Source: Mycolicibacterium madagascariense
GTDB taxonomy: Bacteria; Actinomycetota; Actinomycetes; Mycobacteriales; Mycobacteriaceae
Reading direction: 5' to 3'
Assembly (NCBI RefSeq): GCF_010729665.1
Contig: NZ_AP022610.1
Coordinates: 3,162,001-3,226,000, forward strand
Length of the DNA stretch: 64,000 nucleotides
In this document: piece after piece, positions 46,427 through 59,703 of the stretch
Position numbering within the stretch: position 1 is the stretch's first letter
How the letters are laid out: each line of letters begins with the position of its first letter
The notes under the pieces: model-generated
The model's database searches: none
Told to the model about the DNA's origin: nothing
What the model saw: only the letters and a program-made list of their open reading frames with translations
Translations under genes and position numbers: made by a program

Positions 46427-47812
46427 ATGAGCCATCCCGGAGCTACGGCATCGGATCGGCATAGGGTCGTCATCATCGGTTCTGGTTTCGGCGGACTGAA
46501 CTCCGCCAAGAACCTCAAGAGGACCGACGTCGACGTCAAGCTGATCGCCCGCACGACGCACCACCTGTTCCAGCCACTGCTGTACCAGGTGGCCACCGGG
46601 ATCATCTCCGAGGGCGAGATCGCCCCGCCCACCCGGCTGATCCTGCGCAAGCAGGAGAACGCGCAGGTGCTGCTCGGTGACGTCACCCACGTCGACCTCG
46701 CGGGCAAGACCGTCACCTCGAAGCTGCTCGGCCACGACTACAAGACCCCGTACGACAGCCTCATCATCGCCGCGGGCGCCGGGCAGTCGTACTTCGGCAA
46801 CGACCACTTCGCCGAGTTCGCCCCGGGCATGAAGACCATCGACGACGCGCTGGAGCTGCGTGGTCGCATCCTCGGCGCCTTCGAGCAGGCGGAGCGGTCC
46901 AGCGACCCGGTGCGGCGCTCCAAGCTGCTGACCTTCGTGGTCGTCGGCGCCGGACCGACCGGTGTCGAGATGGCCGGCCAGATCCAGGAATTGGCCGATC
47001 AGACGCTCAAGGGCAGCTTTCGGCAGATCGACCCGACCGAGGCGCACGTGATCCTGCTCGACGCCGCTCCCGCCGTGCTGCCCCCGATGGGCAAGAAGCT
47101 GGGGCTCAAGGCGCAGGCGCGGCTGGAGAAGATGGGCGTCGAGGTCCAGCTGAACGCGATGGTCACCGACGTGGATCGCAACGGCATCACCGTCAAGGAC
47201 CAGGACGGCACCGTCCGACGCATCGAGGCCGCCTGCAAGGTGTGGTCGGCCGGCGTGTCGGCGAGTCCGCTCGGACGGGACCTCGCCGAGCAGTCCGACG
47301 TCGAGATCGACCGGGCGGGACGGGTGAAGGTCAACCCGGATCTGTCGATCCCCGGCCACCCCGACGTCTTCGTCATCGGCGACATGGCCTACGTCGAGGG
47401 GGTGCCCGGCATGGCGCAGGGCGCCATCCAGGGCGCCAGGTACGTCACCAAGATCATTCAGAACGAGGTGGCCGCGCGGGCGCACGGCAACGTTCCCAAG
47501 CCGCGCGAGCCGTTCAAGTACTTCGACAAGGGCTCGATGGCCACGGTGTCCAAGTACAACGCGGTGGCCCAGGTCGGAAAGCTGGAGTTCGGCGGGTTCA
47601 TCGCCTGGCTGGCCTGGCTGGGTCTGCACCTGATCTACCTCGTCGGCTTCAAGACGAAGATCGCGACGCTGATGTCGTGGGCGGTGACGTTCCTCGGTCG
47701 CGACCGCGGGCAGCTCACCATCACCGAACAGCAGGCGTACGCGCGCACCAGGATCGAGCAGCTGGAGGATCTCGCGGCCTCGGTGCGAGAGACCGAGAAG
47801 GCGGCCAGCTAG
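46427..47812 (+). CDS. ndh: Type II NADH dehydrogenase
   Basis: A 461-aa non-proton-pumping NADH:quinone oxidoreductase, membrane-associated. The FAD-binding motif VVIIGSGFGGLNSA is at ~14-27, the NADH-binding GAGPTGVEMAG near 180, and the second FAD motif FVIGDMAYVEG near 320. A C-terminal amphipathic/hydrophobic segment (GGFIAWLAWLGLHLIYLVGF) anchors it to the membrane. It feeds electrons to menaquinone and is the main NADH oxidase of mycobacteria. GAGGAGC precedes the ATG. It ends convergently, overlapping ureD by 4 bp. Confidence 0.97.
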   Translation: MSHPGATASDRHRVVIIGSGFGGLNSAKNLKRTDVDVKLIARTTHHLFQPLLYQVATGIISEGEIAPPTRLILRKQENAQVLLGDVTHVDLAGKTVTSKLLGHDYKTPYDSLIIAAGAGQSYFGNDHFAEFAPGMKTIDDALELRGRILGAFEQAERSSDPVRRSKLLTFVVVGAGPTGVEMAGQIQELADQTLKGSFRQIDPTEAHVILLDAAPAVLPPMGKKLGLKAQARLEKMGVEVQLNAMVTDVDRNGITVKDQDGTVRRIEAACKVWSAGVSASPLGRDLAEQSDVEIDRAGRVKVNPDLSIPGHPDVFVIGDMAYVEGVPGMAQGAIQGARYVTKIIQNEVAARAHGNVPKPREPFKYFDKGSMATVSKYNAVAQVGKLEFGGFIAWLAWLGLHLIYLVGFKTKIATLMSWAVTFLGRDRGQLTITEQQAYARTRIEQLEDLAASVRETEKAAS

Positions 47813-48435
47813 AGCCGCTGGCCCTGCCAGGTCGCCAGGCACCCGCCGGCGGCCAGTGCGAGTCGGGTGCCTGCCGCCTCGAAGTCGGCGTGCGGGTAGC
47901 GCAGTTCGCTCACGCAGGCCAGGGGTGCGCCGACCTCGTCGTCGGTGACCGAACCGGCGCCGAGTTCGATGCGATGGCGCAGCAGCGGCTTGCCCGCCAC
48001 GTCGGCGTGCAGTGAGCCGGTCCAAAAGCCCTGGCGCTCTTGAGATCTGCCGATCTGCACGCGTTCGCGCAGACGCAGGCTGCCCTCGTCGGACACCGTG
48101 ATCCGGGTCGACGTCGCATGCCGCGCCGCGCCCGCGACGATGGTGGGCTGCGGGTCGAGGTCGAGCCGTCCGTGGACCTCAAGGTCCCAGTGCGAGCGCG
48201 ACTCCGACGTGGCGATCCCCGGCAGCACCATGGTCGCGGCCGCACTGCGGATGCGCAGCGTGGCGCCGCATTCGACGATCACGCGCACCCGGATGGTGTC
48301 GCCACCCAGCGGGGTCGCCGCGGCCGAGACGAGATGCACGGTGTCGGCGTCGGTCTGTCGGCCGGCGACCCCGCCCGCGCACTCGATGCGAGGTCTGCGA
48401 TGCGGCGACGCGACGATCAGGACATCGGAAAGCAT
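47809..48435 (-). CDS. ureD: Urease accessory protein UreD
   Basis: A 208-aa UreD (UreH) family accessory protein that helps deliver nickel to apo-urease with UreF and UreG. Family pattern: VRVIVECGATLRIRSAAATMVLPG, then STRITVSDEGSLRLRERVQIGRS and a C-terminal RLALAAGG. It is short and divergent, like the M. tuberculosis protein of the same length. It is the last gene of the urease operon, 14 bases after ureG. Confidence 0.9.
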   Translation of the reverse strand: MLSDVLIVASPHRRPRIECAGGVAGRQTDADTVHLVSAAATPLGGDTIRVRVIVECGATLRIRSAAATMVLPGIATSESRSHWDLEVHGRLDLDPQPTIVAGAARHATSTRITVSDEGSLRLRERVQIGRSQERQGFWTGSLHADVAGKPLLRHRIELGAGSVTDDEVGAPLACVSELRYPHADFEAAGTRLALAAGGCLATWQGQRL

Positions 48436-48449
48436 TGCGGCGGAACCGT

Positions 48450-49124
48450 TTACACTGCCACCGCGAGCTGCTGGTGCACCCAGTCCAACACCAGGGTCGC
48501 CGCGGGATCCTGGGTCAGGGAGATCAGGACGAAGGGGCGCTCGCCGCGGACCTTGGCGGCGTCGCGACGCATGACGTCGAGATCGGCACCCACCATCGGC
48601 GCGAGGTCGGTCTTGTTGATCACCAGCAGATCCGAGAACGTGACCCCGGGCCCGCCCTTGCGGGGCACCTTGTCGCCACCGGCCACGTCGATGACGAAGA
48701 TCTGGACGTCGATCAGGCCCGACGAGAACGTGGCGGTGAGGTTGTCCCCGCCGGACTCGACCAGGATCAGATCCAGCCGCGGGTTGCCCGCGATGAGGTC
48801 GTCGATGGCGTCGAGGTTGGCGGTGATGTCGTCGCGAATCGCGGTGTGCGGGCAGCCACCGGTCTGCACCGCGGTGATGCGCTCGTCGGACAGCACCGCG
48901 TTGCGGCGCAGGAAGTCGGCGTCCTCGGTGGTGTAGATGTCGTTGGTGAGGACCGCCAGCGACAGTTCGTCGCGCAACTGACGGCACAGCGCGGCCACCA
49001 ACGCGGTCTTGCCGGAGCCCACCGGCCCGCCGATGCCGATGCGCAGCGGCTCCCCTGGTTGGCGCACGCGGCGCGGTCGGTCGACGTGGGTGTGCGGCTC
49101 GCCGTCGAGCAGATGTGGTGGCAT
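48450..49124 (-). CDS. ureG: Urease accessory GTPase UreG
   Basis: A 224-aa SIMIBI-class GTPase that powers nickel insertion into urease. P-loop [11 protein letters not shown], the nickel-binding motif TGGCPH (Cys-Pro-His), [12 protein letters not shown] and the guanine motif INKTDL are all visible. The N-terminus has a His-poor leader ([16 protein letters not shown]) that could bind metal. It is the most conserved accessory protein of the operon. Confidence 0.97.
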   Translation of the reverse strand: MPPHLLDGEPHTHVDRPRRVRQPGEPLRIGIGGPVGSGKTALVAALCRQLRDELSLAVLTNDIYTTEDADFLRRNAVLSDERITAVQTGGCPHTAIRDDITANLDAIDDLIAGNPRLDLILVESGGDNLTATFSSGLIDVQIFVIDVAGGDKVPRKGGPGVTFSDLLVINKTDLAPMVGADLDVMRRDAAKVRGERPFVLISLTQDPAATLVLDWVHQQLAVAV

Positions 49125-49152
49125 GTCGGGCCTTTCGGGACGATGACGCGGT

Positions 49153-49788
49153 TCAGGAGGCGAAGAGCGGTCGGTCGCGCGCGACGTGGCGCTCGGCCAG
49201 CACGTCGAGCAGAGGATCGGAGAGATCGGCGAGTTCCTTGGCGGCCTCGGCGGCGGTCAGGTCGCACAGCGTGGACAGTTCGAACGTCAACGCCGCGACG
49301 TCCCCCGGGTCGAGCGCGAGCAGACGCTGGGCGGCCGTCGCCGACCCCGTCATGGTCGTGTACACCACCGAGGTGGCCGTCTGCTCGGGCAGCAGGGCGC
49401 TGGCCGCGCCGACCACGCCGGCCGCCACCGCGAGATGCGGCGTCGGGCCCACCGCGTCCCACTCCCGCTCGGGCCACACCTTGCGGGCCAGCCGGACCAG
49501 TCCGCGGCCCTGGGCTCGGGAGGCGCGCCGCGCCGCGGGTGACGGTGTGCGGGCATCGACTTCGAGGTCGGCCGCCTCGACGTCGAGCACCTCCGCGTGC
49601 AGGGCCGCGGCCACCGACGCGGTGACCAGTCCGGTGGTCCTGATCCGCCGCCGCAGGAACGCGCGCAGCGTCACCAGGTCGACGACCAACCCGCTGGTCA
49701 CGGCTTCCTCGACCCCGCCGGAGTGCACGTGTCCCCCGGTCGGCAACCGCGAGTCGGAGAGCACCAGGAGCGTGGCGAGACCGGACAT
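49153..49788 (-). CDS. ureF: Urease accessory protein UreF
   Basis: A 211-aa all-helical UreF. Typical starts [24 protein letters not shown] and internal [15 protein letters not shown] are visible. It bridges UreD and UreG in the activation complex. Its ATG shares one base with the ureC stop (TGATG). Confidence 0.93.
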   Translation of the reverse strand: MSGLATLLVLSDSRLPTGGHVHSGGVEEAVTSGLVVDLVTLRAFLRRRIRTTGLVTASVAAALHAEVLDVEAADLEVDARTPSPAARRASRAQGRGLVRLARKVWPEREWDAVGPTPHLAVAAGVVGAASALLPEQTATSVVYTTMTGSATAAQRLLALDPGDVAALTFELSTLCDLTAAEAAKELADLSDPLLDVLAERHVARDRPLFAS

Positions 49789-51509
49789 CAGAACAGGAAG
49801 TAGCGCTGCGCCATGGGCAGTTCGGCGGCCGGTTGCTCGGCCCAGACCTCGCCGTCGATGGTCACCGTGAACGTATCGGGGTCGACCTGGATGCTGGGGA
49901 GCGCGTCGTTCAGCGGCATCTGGGCCTTGCCGACGTGGCGGACGTCCCCCACGGCGACGAGCCGTCGCCGGACGTCGAGCCGTTCGGCCAGACCGTCCTC
50001 GATGGCCTGCGGTGCGACGAAGTGCACCGACGTGGCCGCCGCGGCGGCAGGGGCCGCACCGAACATCGGCCGCGGCAGCACCGGCTGCGGCGTGGGGATC
50101 GAGGCGTTGGCGTCGCCCATCGCCGCCCACGCGATCATGCCGCCCTTGATGACGGCGTGCGGCCGGACGCCGAAGAAGGCGGGCTCCCACAGCACCAGGT
50201 CCGCGAGCTTGCCCACCTCGACCGAACCGATCTCGCGGTCGAGGCCGTGCGCGACGGCCGGGCAGATCGTGTACTTGGCGACGTAGCGGCGGACCCGGTT
50301 GTTGTCGGCCGCGCCGTCACCGTCGAGGGCGCCGCGGCGCTTCTTCATCACGTGCGCGGTCTGCCAGGTGCGCAGCACCACCTCGCCGATGCGGCCCATC
50401 GCCTGGGCGTCACTGCCGATCATCGAGATCGCACCGATGTCGTGCAGCAGGTCCTCCGCGGCGATCGTCGACGGCCGGATCCGGCTCTCGGCGAATGCGA
50501 GATCCTCGGGAACACTGGGGTTCAGGTGGTGGCACACCATGAGCATGTCGAGGTGCTCGTCGAGGGTGTTGACGGTGTGCGGGCGCGTCGGGTTCGTCGA
50601 ACTGGGCAGCACGTTGGGATGCGACACCACGGTGATGATGTCCGGCGCATGGCCACCGCCCGCACCCTCGGTGTGGTACGCGTGGATCGCCCGACCGTTG
50701 ATCGCGGCCAGGGTGTCCTCGACGAAACCGGCCTCGTTGAGCGTGTCGGAGTGCAGGTTGACCTGGACACCCGCCGCGTCGGCGACGGTGAGGCAGGCAT
50801 CGATGGCCGCGGGCGTGGTCCCCCAGTCCTCGTGCAGCTTGAATCCGCCTGCGCCGGCGCGCAATTGCTCCCACATCGCGTCGGCGCTGACCGTATTGCC
50901 CTTGCCGAGCAGCAGGACGTTGAGCGGCCAGTGGTCGACCGCCTCGAGCATGCGCGCGAGGTGCCAGGCGCCCGGCGTCACCGTGGTGGCCTTGCTGCCC
51001 TCCGCGGGGCCGGTGCCGCCGGCGACGATCGTCGTGATGCCGCCGCCGAGGGCCTCCTCCATGATCTGCGGACAGATGAGGTGGACGTGGCAGTCGATGG
51101 CGCCCGCGGTCAGGATGCGGCCGTTGCCCGCGATGACCTCGGTCGAGGGCCCCACGACCAGATCGGGGTGCACGCCGGACATGATGTCCGGGTTGCCCGC
51201 CTTGCCGATGGCCGTGATCCGGCCGTCACGAATCCCGACGTCGGCCTTGATGATTCCCCAGTGGTCGACGATCACCACGCCGGTGATGACGGTGTCGGGG
51301 GCGCCGTCGGCGCGGGTGGCCCGCGACTGACCCATCGACTCGCGCAGCACCTTGCCGCCGCCGAAGACGGCTTCGTCACCGGCCAATCCCGGTCCGCCGC
51401 TGCGGTCTTCGGTGATCTCGATGAACAGGTCGGTGTCGGCCAGTCGGATCCGGTCGCCCGTGGTCGGACCGAACAGCGCGGCATAGCGACTGCGGGACAG
51501 CTCGGTCAC
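49788..51509 (-). CDS. ureC: Urease alpha subunit, catalytic
   Basis: A 573-aa nickel metalloenzyme splitting urea to ammonia and carbamate. Nickel-site features: IDCHVHL (two His), [10 protein letters not shown] with the carbamylated Lys near residue 224, [11 protein letters not shown], and the flap motif [20 protein letters not shown] with its Cys and His. No gaps in conserved segments are seen. It overlaps ureB by 4 bp. Confidence 0.98.
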   Translation of the reverse strand: MTELSRSRYAALFGPTTGDRIRLADTDLFIEITEDRSGGPGLAGDEAVFGGGKVLRESMGQSRATRADGAPDTVITGVVIVDHWGIIKADVGIRDGRITAIGKAGNPDIMSGVHPDLVVGPSTEVIAGNGRILTAGAIDCHVHLICPQIMEEALGGGITTIVAGGTGPAEGSKATTVTPGAWHLARMLEAVDHWPLNVLLLGKGNTVSADAMWEQLRAGAGGFKLHEDWGTTPAAIDACLTVADAAGVQVNLHSDTLNEAGFVEDTLAAINGRAIHAYHTEGAGGGHAPDIITVVSHPNVLPSSTNPTRPHTVNTLDEHLDMLMVCHHLNPSVPEDLAFAESRIRPSTIAAEDLLHDIGAISMIGSDAQAMGRIGEVVLRTWQTAHVMKKRRGALDGDGAADNNRVRRYVAKYTICPAVAHGLDREIGSVEVGKLADLVLWEPAFFGVRPHAVIKGGMIAWAAMGDANASIPTPQPVLPRPMFGAAPAAAAATSVHFVAPQAIEDGLAERLDVRRRLVAVGDVRHVGKAQMPLNDALPSIQVDPDTFTVTIDGEVWAEQPAAELPMAQRYFLF

Positions 51510-51820
51510 TCGGCGTCCAGCCTTCCTGGCGGGTTCAGCGACAATCCGTACACCTCGCGCGTGCCGCGCAGCGGAACCAGCGAAACCCGTTGCGCGACAC
51601 CGGGTTCGAAGCGCACCGCGGTGCCGGCGGGGATGTCGAAGCGGTGGCCACGAGCGGCGGCGCGGTCGAACTCCAGCGCGGCGTTGGCCTGCGGCAGGTG
51701 CACGTGGCTGCCGACCTGCACGGGTCGGTCTCCGGTGTTGACGACGTCGAGGGTGAGCCGCTGCGCGCCCTCGTTGATCGCGATGTCACCGTCGCCGTAG
51801 ACGATCTCTCCGGGAATCAT
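51506..51820 (-). CDS. ureB: Urease beta subunit
   Basis: A 104-aa beta subunit ([11 protein letters not shown] ... [17 protein letters not shown] ... [11 protein letters not shown]). ATG 51820 gives the family N-terminus and the M. tuberculosis length. A GTG at 51832 overlaps the ureA stop (GTGA) and would add four residues; it is a real alternative by coupling. Confidence 0.93.
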   Translation of the reverse strand: MIPGEIVYGDGDIAINEGAQRLTLDVVNTGDRPVQVGSHVHLPQANAALEFDRAAARGHRFDIPAGTAVRFEPGVAQRVSLVPLRGTREVYGLSLNPPGRLDAE

Positions 51821-51828
51821 CGGCGAGC

Positions 51829-52131
51829 TCACGGGATCGGGTGGTGGACGGTGACGAGCTTGGTGCCGTCCGGGAACGTGGCCTCGACCTGCACGTCGTC
51901 GAGCATCTCGGGCACGCCCTCCATGACGTCGCCGCGACCGAGGACCTCGCGCCCGCTGTTCATCAGCTCGGCGACGGTGCGGCCGTCGCGGGCGCCTTCG
52001 AGAAGGTGGTCGGTGATGATCGCGACGGCCTCGGGATGATTCAGCCTCAGGCCACGCGCCTGCCTGCGACGGGCGAGCTCGGCCGCGTAGGAGATGAGCA
52101 GCCGATCCTGCTCGTGCGGTGAGAGACGCAT
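51829..52131 (-). CDS. ureA: Urease gamma subunit
   Basis: A 100-aa gamma subunit starting [23 protein letters not shown] and ending [11 protein letters not shown], both family hallmarks. First gene of the ureABCFGD operon. No ureE is present, as in other mycobacteria. Confidence 0.96.
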   Translation of the reverse strand: MRLSPHEQDRLLISYAAELARRRQARGLRLNHPEAVAIITDHLLEGARDGRTVAELMNSGREVLGRGDVMEGVPEMLDDVQVEATFPDGTKLVTVHHPIP

Positions 52132-52191
52132 GGTTCGTGATCCTGCCACGGCCGGCGGCAGTCAGCAGTGTTCGTGCGAATGCGCCTGCGC

Positions 52192-52602
52192 TCAGCCCTC
52201 GTTCGGCAGGTTCTGCAGGCGCACCTGGCCCCGGGCCACGGTGCGATCGTTGGTGTCGGTGATGGTGATCAGCCACAGCTGCTGGCGCCTGCCGCGATGG
52301 ATCGGCGTCGCCACCGCGGTCACCATGCCCGCGGTGATGGCGCGCAGGAAGTCGGTGTTGTTGTTGACCCCGACGACCTTGTTGCCGCCGCCGTTGGCCT
52401 GCAGCCAGGTCGCCGCCGACACGCTGGCGACGCTCTCGACCACCGAGCAGTAGACCCCGCCGTGCACGATGCCGTGCGGCTGCAGGTGTCTGGGCCCGAT
52501 GAGCAGTTCGGCCCGTGCGCCATCGGGGGTCACCTCGAGGTAGGTCAGACCGATCTCGTCGTCGAATCCGCCGCCCACGCCACCCGGCATCCAAGTCGTC
52601 AC
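52192..52602 (-). CDS. PaaI-like hotdog-fold thioesterase (Rv1847 type)
   Basis: A hotdog-fold acyl-CoA thioesterase. The helix motif [22 protein letters not shown] matches PaaI/DUF4442-type active sites, and [14 protein letters not shown] and [11 protein letters not shown] are family-typical. GTG 52602 (136 aa) is chosen; ATG 52590 and a longer form starting at 52674 are alternatives, but the latter would run through the palindrome and terminator region. It lies upstream of ureA on the same strand, so it may be in the same transcript. Confidence 0.85.
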   Translation of the reverse strand: MTTWMPGGVGGGFDDEIGLTYLEVTPDGARAELLIGPRHLQPHGIVHGGVYCSVVESVASVSAATWLQANGGGNKVVGVNNNTDFLRAITAGMVTAVATPIHRGRRQQLWLITITDTNDRTVARGQVRLQNLPNEG

Positions 52603-52661
52603 ATCGAAGTGTCTACACGCCGCGCCGGGCGCGCCCGGCGACACCCCTGCCAAAGGCGGAC

Positions 52662-52689
52662 GGGCCCCGTACACGGGTGTACGGGGCCC
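52662..52689 (-). terminator. Intrinsic terminator after the IdeR-regulated gene
   Basis: A perfect 12-bp stem (GGGCCCCGTACA, 52662-52673, with 52678-52689) has a 4-base loop. It is placed after the minus-strand FhuF-like gene and before the thioesterase. A separate perfect 18-bp GC-only palindrome lies at 52623-52640, just upstream of the thioesterase start. Confidence 0.7.
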
Positions 52690-52774
52690 ATCCTCGAATG
52701 GACCGGGGATCTCTGCAGCCCTCAGGATTCCGCGGCGGTCCGGTGGTCGTCACGCCCGAAGGCGTGCCATGAAT

Positions 52775-52793
52775 ATAGGCAAGGCTGCCCTAA
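52775..52793. promoter_or_regulatory. IdeR-box-like sequence at the 3' end of the FhuF-like gene
   Basis: ATAGGCAAGGCTGCCCTAA matches the IdeR consensus TTAGGTTAGGCTAACCTAA at 14 of 19 positions. It overlaps the stop codon of the FhuF-like gene and lies ~170 bases upstream of the thioesterase start. Function uncertain. Confidence 0.4.
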
Positions 52794-53557
52794 TTAAGCA
52801 AGCCCTTCGTCGCGCCCGGCCGACTCCGCCCCCGCACGGGCGCCCCGAAGCCCATCAGCGCGTCGAGGACGGCCTGCCCGCGGCGCATGCTCGTCACCTC
52901 GCTCGCACCGGCGAGCAGCGGCACCTGGGTCGCGGCGCTCACGACCGCGGCGCCGACGACGTGCCACATCGAGGCGACCGACATCGTGCCCCGGCTGACC
53001 GCGGCCAACCTCGCGAAGAGCGGGTCGAGCGCGCGGTGACTGCGGTGGGCGACCCACGTCGTCAGCGCGGCCTCGTTCGGCAGCGCGACGATGCGGTCCC
53101 TGGCCGCATCCGGTCCCCCGTCGGCGAAGTAGCCGTCGTCGGGCAGCGCCCGCAGCGTCGGGTCCACGACGCCCACCCAGTCGATCGCGCCCTCGGAGTC
53201 CACGTGCACCCAGAGGTTCTCGACGCCGGTGTCCCAGGCGCGCCCCTCCAGGACGAGCAGGGGAATGACGCGGCCCACGACGACGTGCGCCAGCGTGGCG
53301 GCCAGCTGCGGTGCGATCGCGACGCGGTTGTCCGACTCGGCGACCGCGGCGTCGAACATCGCATCGAGCCGGTCGGTGGTCAGCAGGTCGGCCAGGGGCC
53401 ACCACCGCCGTCGCGACAGGTCGCCCATGACCGCCACGCCGTAGACGCGCGGGCACTCCGGATACAGCTCGCGCAGCCGGCGGCAGGACTCGTGCACCGG
53501 CAGGGTGCGGCGGATCGACATCTTGGCGATCAGCGGGTCGTCGACGGAGACGGTCAC
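52790..53557 (-). CDS. FhuF/IucA-IucC C-terminal-like iron-reductase-related protein
   Basis: A 255-aa protein similar in layout to the FhuF/IucC C-terminal family of ferric-siderophore reductases: VVGRVIPLLVLEGRAWD, LWVHVDSEGAIDWV, then ALDPLFARLAAVSRGTMSVASMWHVVGAAVV. The C-terminal four-Cys 2Fe-2S motif of true FhuF is missing; the only Cys residues are near the N-terminus. GTG 53557 is chosen because AGGAGG lies 5 bases upstream; GTG 53563 directly abuts it. An IdeR-like box covers the promoter, so it is probably induced by iron limitation. It is not in the M. tuberculosis interval. Confidence 0.6.
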   Translation of the reverse strand: MTVSVDDPLIAKMSIRRTLPVHESCRRLRELYPECPRVYGVAVMGDLSRRRWWPLADLLTTDRLDAMFDAAVAESDNRVAIAPQLAATLAHVVVGRVIPLLVLEGRAWDTGVENLWVHVDSEGAIDWVGVVDPTLRALPDDGYFADGGPDAARDRIVALPNEAALTTWVAHRSHRALDPLFARLAAVSRGTMSVASMWHVVGAAVVSAATQVPLLAGASEVTSMRRGQAVLDALMGFGAPVRGRSRPGATKGLLN

Positions 53558-53571
53558 CAACACCTCCTGAG

Positions 53572-53590
53572 TTAGGTTAGCCTTACTATA
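53572..53590. promoter_or_regulatory. IdeR-box-like sequence upstream of the FhuF-like gene
   Basis: TTAGGTTAGCCTTACTATA matches 13 of 19 positions of the IdeR consensus, with the left half-site (TTAGGTTAG) perfect. It lies 15 bases upstream of the GTG start, next to the ribosome site, where iron-loaded IdeR would block transcription. Confidence 0.65.
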
Positions 53591-53606
53591 GGCGTACCGG
53601 ACCAGG

Positions 53607-53624
53607 GGTCACCTGCGTGTGACC
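53607..53624. promoter_or_regulatory. Inverted repeat GGTCAC-N6-GTGACC
   Basis: A perfect 6-bp-arm dyad with a 6-base centre (CTGCGT) lies in the 235-bp region between the FhuF-like gene and blaI. The arms resemble CRP-type half sites in reverse order. Possible operator; binder unknown. Confidence 0.3.
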
Positions 53625-53741
53625 GGACTCACGACGAGGTGGGAATCGGCGGTCTGACGGGGCAGGAAGTAGGCCGGGGACCGTCGGGTTACACCTGGAA
53701 CGGTTGACGCGGGACCACGTCCAACTGAGATACGACGCACG

Positions 53742-53759
53742 GTAGTACGCGCGTAGTAC
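53742..53759 (+). promoter_or_regulatory. Possible BlaI operator (GTAGTAC repeat)
   Basis: GTAGTAC occurs twice (53742-53748 and 53753-53759), 11 bases apart or about one helical turn, 34 bases upstream of the blaI start. Mycobacterial BlaI sites are built from TACTAC/GTAGTA half-sites, so autoregulation is likely. Confidence 0.45.
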
Positions 53760-53792
53760 CCTGATCCCACTGCTCAGGAGAGTGAACGAAAC

Positions 53793-54209
53793 ATGGCCAA
53801 GCAAACGCGGCTCGGGGAGCTGGAACGCGAAGTGATGGACCACCTGTGGTCATCGCGCGAACCGCAGACCGTCCGCCAGGTGCACGAAGCACTCGCGACG
53901 CGGCGTGATCTCGCCTACACCACGATCATGACGGTCCTGCAGCGCCTGGCGAAGAAGAACCTCGTCGTGCAGCACCGCGACGACCGGGCCCACCGCTACG
54001 CCCCCACCCACGGCAGGGACGAACTGGTCGCCGGCCTGATGGTCGACGCCCTCGACCAGGCCTCGGACTTCGGCAGCCGCGAGGCCGCGCTGGTCCACTT
54101 CGTCGAGCGCGTCGGCGCCGACGAGGCGGCCGCGCTGCGGCGGGCGCTGGCCGAACTGGAGGCCAAGGACGGTTCTCGCGTATCCGCTAGCAATCCGGGC
54201 ACCGCCTGA
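53793..54209 (+). CDS. blaI: BlaI/MecI-family transcriptional repressor
   Basis: A 138-aa winged-helix repressor (Rv1846c type): MAKQTRLGELEREVMDHLW, then QTVRQVHEAL and LAYTTIMTVLQRLAKKNLVVQHRDDRAHRY, the recognition helix and wing. The C-terminal half dimerises and, in known systems, is cleaved by a BlaR-type protease when beta-lactam is sensed. A candidate operator lies just upstream, and the M56 protease gene follows 14 bases after the stop. Confidence 0.95.
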   Translation: MAKQTRLGELEREVMDHLWSSREPQTVRQVHEALATRRDLAYTTIMTVLQRLAKKNLVVQHRDDRAHRYAPTHGRDELVAGLMVDALDQASDFGSREAALVHFVERVGADEAAALRRALAELEAKDGSRVSASNPGTA

Positions 54210-54223
54210 GGGACACTGACGGT

Positions 54224-55189
54224 GTGTCCGCGCTGGCCTTCTCCGTCGTCGCGCTGCTCCTGATCGGGCCAGTGCCTGCGCTGCTCGCGCGCGCGACGTG
54301 GACCCAGCGGGCACCCCGGGCCGCGGTCGTCCTGTGGCAGGCCGTCGCCCTAGCCGCCGTGCTCTCGGCGTTCAGCGCGGGCATCGCCATCGCCAGCAGG
54401 CTCTTCGTGCCGGGGCCGGACGGTCGCCCGACGGCCACGGTCACCAGTGAGATCGAGGTGCTGGGCTGGCCGCTGTGGCTGCTCTACGTCGTGGTCTTCG
54501 CGCTGACCCTGCTCATCGGCGCGCGACTGATCGTGGCCGTCGTGCAGGTCGCGATCGCCACCCGCAGGCGGCGGGCCCACCACCGGATGCTCGTCGACCT
54601 GCTCGGGCGCTCGATGCCCGCCCATGCTCCGCGCGTGCGGGAGGACCCGTCGCCGCGGCGTTCCAGCGGACTGCGCATCCTCGACGTCGCGCAGCCGCTC
54701 GCATACTGCCTGCCCGGCGTGCGCAGCCGGGTCGTCGTCAGCGAAGGCACCCTGTCCGCGCTGACGGACACCGAGGTGGCCGCGATCCTCAGCCACGAGC
54801 ACGCGCACCTACGAGCCCGCCACGACCTGGTGCTGGAAATGTTCACCGCGGTGCACGCCGCATTCCCCCGCTTCGTCCGCAGCGCCAACGCGCTCGACGC
54901 GGTGCGCCTGCTCATCGAACTGCTCGCCGACGACGCCGCGGTGCGCACCGCGGGCCCGACGCCGCTGGCCAGGGCGCTGGTCGCCTGCGCGGCGAGCCGG
55001 GCTCCCCGCGGCGCGCTCGCCGCAGGCGGACCGCACACCGTGACGCGGGTGCGCCGACTCGCGGGCAAGCCGAACAGCGTTGCGCTCGCGGCCGCGGCCT
55101 ACGTCACCGCCGCCGCGGTGCTCGTCGTGCCGACCGTCGCGCTCGCGGTGCCCTGGCTCACCGAGCTGCACCGACTGATCACCGCGTAG
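54224..55189 (+). CDS. BlaR1-like M56 family metalloprotease
   Basis: A 321-aa membrane protease from a GTG start. N-terminal segments ~3-22, 35-60 and 85-110 are hydrophobic; the catalytic zinc motif HEHAH is in AAILSHEHAHLRARHD, and a last hydrophobic segment is near 285-310. It lacks the extracellular penicillin-binding sensor domain of staphylococcal BlaR1, like the M. tuberculosis homologue Rv1845c. It probably inactivates BlaI in response to cell-wall stress. Confidence 0.9.
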   Translation: MSALAFSVVALLLIGPVPALLARATWTQRAPRAAVVLWQAVALAAVLSAFSAGIAIASRLFVPGPDGRPTATVTSEIEVLGWPLWLLYVVVFALTLLIGARLIVAVVQVAIATRRRRAHHRMLVDLLGRSMPAHAPRVREDPSPRRSSGLRILDVAQPLAYCLPGVRSRVVVSEGTLSALTDTEVAAILSHEHAHLRARHDLVLEMFTAVHAAFPRFVRSANALDAVRLLIELLADDAAVRTAGPTPLARALVACAASRAPRGALAAGGPHTVTRVRRLAGKPNSVALAAAAYVTAAAVLVVPTVALAVPWLTELHRLITA

Positions 55190-55237
55190 ATTCATCGCTT
55201 GGAACTCCCGCGCGACACCCACCACGAAAGGCTGCCC

Positions 55238-58137
<2,900 letters not shown>

Positions 58138-58174
58138 CGGGCCGCGGCCACCCTACTGGTGCGCCGCTCTCGGT

Positions 58175-58196
58175 TACGATTGAGACTTCCCGTCTC
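58175..58196 (+). promoter_or_regulatory. Candidate -10 (TACGAT) and short hairpin ahead of the small ORF
   Basis: TACGAT (58175-58180) fits the TANNNT -10. Just after it, GAGAC-TTCCC-GTCTC (58182-58196) forms a 5-bp hairpin at the expected transcript start. AAAGGGAA follows at 58203-58210, before the GTG at 58214. Confidence 0.4.
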
Positions 58197-58213
58197 CGAT
58201 CGAAAGGGAACAC

Positions 58214-58344
58214 GTGCCGCTGGCACCCACCGAGACCCCCGATTCCGAGGCCCTCGGGAGCGAGCGGTCATCGGAGCCGTCCGACGCCGAACCCTCCAGT
58301 AGCGAGCCGGGTCGTCCGCCCGGCGCCCATCATGCGGGTCTGCG

Positions 58345-58348
<4 letters not shown>
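58214..58348 (+). CDS. Small Ser/Pro/Glu-rich ORF coupled to the CNNM gene
   Basis: A 44-codon ORF starts at GTG with a good ribosome site (AAAGGGA, about 5 bases before). Its TGA overlaps the ATG of the next gene (ATGA, 58345-58348). The product is hydrophilic and low-complexity, rich in Ser, Glu and Pro (ending [12 protein letters not shown]), with no signal or membrane segment. It fills the 207-bp gap between guaB1 and the CNNM gene. It could be a leader that couples translation of the membrane protein, or a small protein in its own right. No family recognised. Confidence 0.45.

Positions 58349-59695
<1,347 letters not shown>

Positions 59696-59703
<8 letters not shown>

Noticed and set aside
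52603..52674. Longer thioesterase N-terminus starting at 52674
   Set aside because: It would read through an 18-bp GC palindrome and up to the terminator region, and the extra residues do not resemble the family.
52769..53575. Plus-strand frame opposite the FhuF-like gene
   Set aside because: No domain; the minus-strand gene has an AGGAGG ribosome site, an IdeR-like box and a terminator in the right places.
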